A DNA stretch of 5,005 nucleotides from Pseudorhodobacter sp. (GTDB taxonomy: Bacteria > Pseudomonadota > Alphaproteobacteria > Rhodobacterales > Rhodobacteraceae): contig JAHEDL010000150.1 in assembly GCA_024641255.1 (NCBI GenBank), positions 1 through 5,005 of the forward strand. The letters run 5' to 3'. Of the stretch, positions 1 to 5,005 are shown piece after piece. The translations under genes were made by a program, and so were the position numbers. The notes beneath the pieces were generated by a model. The model saw only the letters and a list, made by a program, of their open reading frames with translations. It was not told where the DNA came from and made no database searches. Within the stretch, counting starts at the first letter, position 1; every line of letters begins with the position of its first letter.

Positions 1-533
1 ATACCACCATCGTCCGCGCTGTGCCGGAGCTGGTGTTGATCTTGTTTCTTTACTACGCCGTCACCGGGGCGGTGAACGAAGCTTTGCTGCTGTGGGGCTA
101 TGAGCGCATCCAGATTTCGGGCGTGGCTGCGGGCATTGCCGTGTTGGGCGTAGTGCAGGGCGCTTATGCGACCGAGGTGCTGCGTGGCGCGATTTTGGCG
201 GTGCCGGTCGGCCAGATCGAAGCTGCGCGGGCGATGGGGATGCCGCCGGTGTTGCTGGCGTGGCGTATCGTTTTTCCGCTGATGCTGGCAAATGCGATCC
301 CTGGGCTGGCGAATTTATGGTTGGTGGCCACGAAAGACACCGCTTTGTTGGGCGTGGTGGGGTTTGCCGAACTGACCAAGGCGACGCAGCAGGCGGCGTC
401 GACCACCAAGGCGTTCTTCACCTTCCTGACGGCGGCGGGGCTGCTGTATCTGGCGCTGTCGTTGCTGTCGACGGTGGTGTTCCATCGCATCGAGGCTTGG
501 GCGCGCAAGGGCCAGAAGCGGACGGGGGGCTAA
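1..533 (+). CDS. Amino-acid ABC transporter permease, HisQ type (5' partial)
   Basis: This is an inner-membrane subunit of a polar or basic amino-acid ABC importer (HisQ/HisM, ArtQ/ArtM, OccQ/OccM family). It would pair with the next permease to form the channel. The reading frame is open from the left edge (first full codon at base 3), giving 176 residues before TAA at 531-533. The family is usually about 230 residues, so roughly 50-60 N-terminal residues are missing. The visible part begins with TTIVRAVPEL, which matches the family's conserved 'YTT-RGVPEL' segment. GTG at base 21 is therefore an internal valine and not the start. The EAA loop that docks on the ATPase is at fragment residues 73-92 (EAARAMGMPP, then the downstream FP). 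Hydrophobic membrane segments lie around residues 10-30, 40-58, 90-108 and 138-160. The transported substrate cannot be read from the sequence. Family assignment is secure; substrate is unknown. Confidence 0.92.
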   Translation, partial: TTIVRAVPELVLILFLYYAVTGAVNEALLLWGYERIQISGVAAGIAVLGVVQGAYATEVLRGAILAVPVGQIEAARAMGMPPVLLAWRIVFPLMLANAIPGLANLWLVATKDTALLGVVGFAELTKATQQAASTTKAFFTFLTAAGLLYLALSLLSTVVFHRIEAWARKGQKRTGG

Positions 534-534
534 G

Positions 535-1311
535 ATGCGCGACTGGTTACAGCCGCACCGGGTGGTGCTGATTGGGTTGGCGGTGGCGCTGGTCTTGGCT
601 TGCGCGTGGTTTCTGCGCTGGGATTGGCTGGCAGAGCCTAAGTATCAGCTGTTGATCGTGCAGGGGATCTGGCGGACGCTGTGGATTTTGGTTGTCACCA
701 TGGTGATCGGGATGTTGCTTGCGGTGCCGCTGGGGTTGGCGCAGGCGGCGGGGCCTTGGTATCTTGCGGCACCGGCGCGGGCGTTTTGTTCGGTGATCCG
801 GGGCACGCCGTTGTTGTTGCAGCTTTGGCTGCTGTATTACGGGCTGGGGTCGTTGTTTCCGTCGATCCCGGGGCTGCGCGGGTCTGTGCTGTGGCCCTAT
901 TTGCGGCAGGCTTGGCCCTATGCGGTGGTGGCGCTTTCGCTTTCGGTGGCGGGCTATGAGGGCGAGGTGATGCGCGGCGCGTTCAAGGGTGTGCCGCATG
1001 GCCAGCTTGAGGCGGCGAAGGCGATGGGGATGCCGCGCTTTACGATGTTTCGGCGGATCTGGTTGCCGCAGGCGCTGCATCGGGTGCTGCCGACTTTGGG
1101 CGGCGAGACGGTGTTGCAGTTGAAAGCGACGCCGCTGGTGTCGACGATCACCATCATGGATACCTATGCGGTGGCGGGGCGGATCCGGCAGGATACCTTT
1201 ATCGTCTATGAGCCGCTGCTGATGCTGGCGGTGGTTTATATGGCGATTACCGGGCTGATCGTGTTGATGTTTCGCTGGTTTGAAAGCCGGTTTCCCAGCA
1301 AATCGGCGTGA
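535..1311 (+). CDS. Amino-acid ABC transporter permease, HisM type
   Basis: This is the second channel subunit of the same importer, 258 residues and complete, with ATG at 535 and TGA at 1309-1311. A hydrophobic N-terminal helix lies at residues 10-27. The typical permease core follows: a membrane segment near 50-70, IRGTPLLLQL at 88-97 (the conserved RGTP motif), segments near 92-108 and 126-140, and a final helix near 228-247. The ATPase-docking EAA loop is at 159-178 (EAAKAMGMPR then WLPQ). GYEGEVMRGAF just before it is also characteristic. Only one base separates it from the upstream stop. The G-run at 524-529 is a poor ribosome binding site, so translation is probably coupled to the upstream gene. 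It ends the visible operon; no binding protein or ATPase gene follows. It belongs to the histidine/lysine/arginine/ornithine/opine importer branch by similarity, but the substrate is not determinable. Confidence 0.95.
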   Translation: MRDWLQPHRVVLIGLAVALVLACAWFLRWDWLAEPKYQLLIVQGIWRTLWILVVTMVIGMLLAVPLGLAQAAGPWYLAAPARAFCSVIRGTPLLLQLWLLYYGLGSLFPSIPGLRGSVLWPYLRQAWPYAVVALSLSVAGYEGEVMRGAFKGVPHGQLEAAKAMGMPRFTMFRRIWLPQALHRVLPTLGGETVLQLKATPLVSTITIMDTYAVAGRIRQDTFIVYEPLLMLAVVYMAITGLIVLMFRWFESRFPSKSA

Positions 1312-1403
1312 AGCAGGTGGTGGGTGTCGCACTGGCGGACAGGTTTTTAGCTACGACAAATCAATGGCTTGTGTTTCGCGCATTTACCTTGAGTTAAGGT
1401 TTG

Positions 1404-1426
1404 CGCGCAAAACAATGCGTTGCGCG
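1404..1426. terminator. Hairpin between convergent genes, possible bidirectional terminator
   Basis: CGCGCAA (1404-1410) is perfectly complementary to TTGCGCG (1420-1426), giving a 7-bp GC-rich stem around a 9-base loop. It lies about 90 bases past the permease stop and about 80 bases past the TetR stop, where a shared terminator would be expected. Neither side is followed by a run of T on the corresponding strand, so it is not a standard intrinsic terminator. It may instead act in Rho-dependent termination or 3'-end protection, or be a chance structure. Confidence 0.3.
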
Positions 1427-1430
1427 AGTT

Positions 1431-1473
1431 GGAGTGGGGCTGCCTTCGGCGAGGATATTTGGGCCAATGTGAA
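1431..1473. repeat. Candidate Rhodobacteraceae intergenic element ('GGATATTT' type)
   Basis: The stretch reads GGAGTGGGGCTGCCTTCGGC and then GAGGATATTTGGGCCAATGT, ending in GAA. From memory, closely similar sequences (a CTCCGGCGGGGATATTT-like core followed by a purine-rich GAAG tail) occur very often just past gene ends in Rhodobacteraceae genomes. A GCC-TTC-GGC mini-hairpin sits at 1442-1450. Only one copy lies in this window, so its repeated nature cannot be shown here. Boundaries are approximate and the neighbouring 1401-1430 may belong to it. Confidence 0.4.
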
Positions 1474-2132
1474 AGCGCTAGCCTTGGGGCGTTTGGGCGC
1501 GGGTGTCAGTTGCCGCCAAGGCGCAGGCGGGCAAACAGCACGCAGCCTTCCAGACCGTTTTTCACCGCCGCTTCGTTGCCGCGCCGCAGCCAATCCAGCC
1601 ACAGCCCGTCAAGCGTGGCCATGATCATATCGGCCACCACCGGAATGCGTTCGACGGCATAGGCGGCGGCCATGCGGTCAAGCAGGCTTTCAACCACCTC
1701 GCGGTGGCTGGCGTAAAGATCGCGTTCTATGGCGGCGATTTCGGGGTTGGTCAGCGCGGCGGACCACAGATCGACTTTCAGGCGCAGATGCGCCGGTGTC
1801 ATCAGATCGCGGCTGAAGCCGGCGCGCAAAAAGCGTTCCAAGCGTTCGGTCGAGGTGCCGCCGGATTTTGCCATCGCGGCGCGACCGGCGGCTTGCACCT
1901 GTTCGGCGGCCAAGCGAAACGCGGCGGCCATGATCTGCCCCATATCGGCATAGTGATAGGTCAGATGGCCAAGCGACAGGCCCGCGGCGGCGGCAACCTT
2001 GCGCGCGGTCAGGCCGGTGGGGCCGACCTGTTGAATGCAGGCAAGTGCGGCTTCGGCGATTTGCAGGCGGCGCTGTTCGGTGCTGCGCCGCACCATGGCG
2101 GGGCGGGCCGGGGGAAGCGGTGTGGCGGGGGG

Positions 2133-3375
<1,243 letters not shown>

Positions 3376-3469
3376 GCCTGCGCGGATGCGCCGTCTTCGT
3401 TTCAAATCCGTGCCAATGTGGCCTTGAAGCGGTCCGATCACAGGCGCATGATTATGGCTGATGCTGTGG

Positions 3470-3502
3470 TTGACACCCCCATGGGCGACCACCAGATATA
3501 AA
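3470..3502 (+). promoter_or_regulatory. Candidate lon promoter
   Basis: An exact TTGACA -35 box (3470-3475) is followed by an A+T cluster, AGATATAAAG, at 3494-3503. AGATAT at 18-bp spacing is a modest -10; TATAAA at 3497-3502 is a better hexamer but 21 bp away. The same DNA loosely fits the alphaproteobacterial heat-shock pattern (CTTG box, about 17 bp, then CYTATNT). The transcript would start near 3505-3510, giving a leader of about 65 bases. Which sigma factor uses it cannot be decided by eye. Confidence 0.5.
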
Positions 3503-3510
3503 GACCGAAG

Positions 3511-3567
3511 GGGAAGGCTGACGCGCTGCCGATGACCGGGGCCATAGCCTTCCTGCCAGATAAGGAA
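3511..3567 (+). promoter_or_regulatory. Alternative RNA stems in the lon leader covering the RBS
   Basis: GGAAGGCT (3512-3519) is perfectly complementary to AGCCTTCC (3546-3553), with G-U pairs possible at each end (3511/3554 and 3520/3545). The TTCCT at 3550-3554 can instead pair with AGGAA at 3563-3567, which contains most of the lon ribosome binding site, around an 8-base loop. The two structures share TTCCT and exclude each other. One leaves the ribosome binding site open and the other masks it. This is a structural reading only; function is inferred. Confidence 0.35.
3562..3566 (+). promoter_or_regulatory. lon ribosome binding site
   Basis: AAGGA lies seven bases before the ATG at 3574, a good position and match. 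It supports this ATG as the start, which also agrees with the usual Lon N-terminus (short lead then [13 protein letters not shown]). Confidence 0.8.
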
Positions 3568-3573
3568 ACGCAC

Positions 3574-5005
<1,432 letters not shown>

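Larger units (their letters stand above)
1312..1505. other. Convergent intergenic region between permease and TetR genes
   Basis: No convincing gene is present. The left half (about 1330-1420) is relatively AT-richer than the flanking genes. It contains a 5-bp inverted repeat (ACCTT 1386-1390 with AAGGT 1396-1400), a 10-base palindrome (1401-1410), and a 7-bp hairpin at 1404-1426. The right half contains a Rhodobacteraceae-like intergenic element at about 1431-1473. Both flanking genes end here, so transcription termination from both sides is expected somewhere in this stretch. No classic stem followed by a T-run is visible on either strand. Confidence 0.6.
3376..3573 (+). promoter_or_regulatory. 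tgt-lon intergenic region and lon leader
   Basis: The 198 bases hold no gene. Just after tgt there is a weak stem (GCGC 3380-3383 with GCGC 3388-3391) followed by CTTCGTTT; as a terminator this is poor. A promoter-like TTGACA is at 3470-3475. The last 60 bases form the probable lon 5' untranslated region, with two overlapping alternative stems (see separate entries). lon is a heat-shock gene in many bacteria, so a heat-shock sigma promoter would be expected in this interval. Confidence 0.6.

Noticed and set aside
547..1332. A 261-codon minus-strand frame opposite the HisM-type permease
   Set aside because: It is extremely rich in Arg, His, Pro and Gln, which is the mirror of a hydrophobic GC-rich membrane protein. 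It has no plausible protein features.
1386..1400. ACCTTGAGTTAAGGT as a MerR/SoxR-like operator
   Set aside because: The arms are only 5 bp, the site lies between two gene ends instead of at a promoter, and no MerR-type regulator is present.
1280..1624. A plus-strand frame of 114 codons crossing the convergent gap
   Set aside because: It starts inside the permease gene, runs through the intergenic element and ends inside the TetR gene. It has no ribosome binding site and no recognisable domain.
3386..3449. ATGCGCC (3386-3392) and GGCGCAT (3443-3449), a 7-bp inverted repeat after tgt
   Set aside because: The arms are 50 bases apart, have no T-run after them and do not frame any other signal. 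This is likely chance in GC-rich DNA.

Overview
The window looks like an ordinary chromosomal stretch from an alphaproteobacterium, most likely Rhodobacteraceae. The DNA is GC-rich, and the Tgt, Lon and HisM-type proteins read like those of that group. A short intergenic sequence between the two converging genes also resembles a motif I associate with Rhodobacteraceae genomes. No phage, transposon, CRISPR array, rRNA or tRNA was seen.

Layout, left to right:
(1) Bases 1-1311 hold the tail of an amino-acid ABC importer operon. A HisQ-type permease enters from the left edge, and one base after its stop comes a complete HisM-type permease. The solute-binding protein and the ATPase are not in the window and are presumably upstream.
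(2) Bases 1312-1505 are a convergent intergenic region. It holds a 7-bp hairpin and the Rhodobacteraceae-like element.
(3) Bases 1506 to about 2165, minus strand, encode a TetR-family regulator with a BetI-like C-terminal region. It converges on the permeases and diverges from tgt.
(4) About 2133-2244 is an AT-richer divergent control region.
(5) Bases 2245-3375 hold a complete tgt (tRNA-guanine transglycosylase) with all catalytic and zinc-binding residues.
(6) Bases 3376-3573 form the leader of lon. It carries an exact TTGACA box and two mutually exclusive potential stems, one of which covers the lon ribosome binding site.
(7) Bases 3574-5005 hold the first 477 residues of the ATP-dependent protease Lon, cut by the right edge inside the AAA+ module.

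The genes belong to separate functions: solute import, local transcription control, tRNA queuosine modification and protein quality control. The only arrangement that hints at a functional link is the TetR gene sitting between the transporter and tgt. I found no convincing new multigene system. The most interesting item is the possible RNA switch in the lon leader, followed by the intergenic element at 1401-1473.
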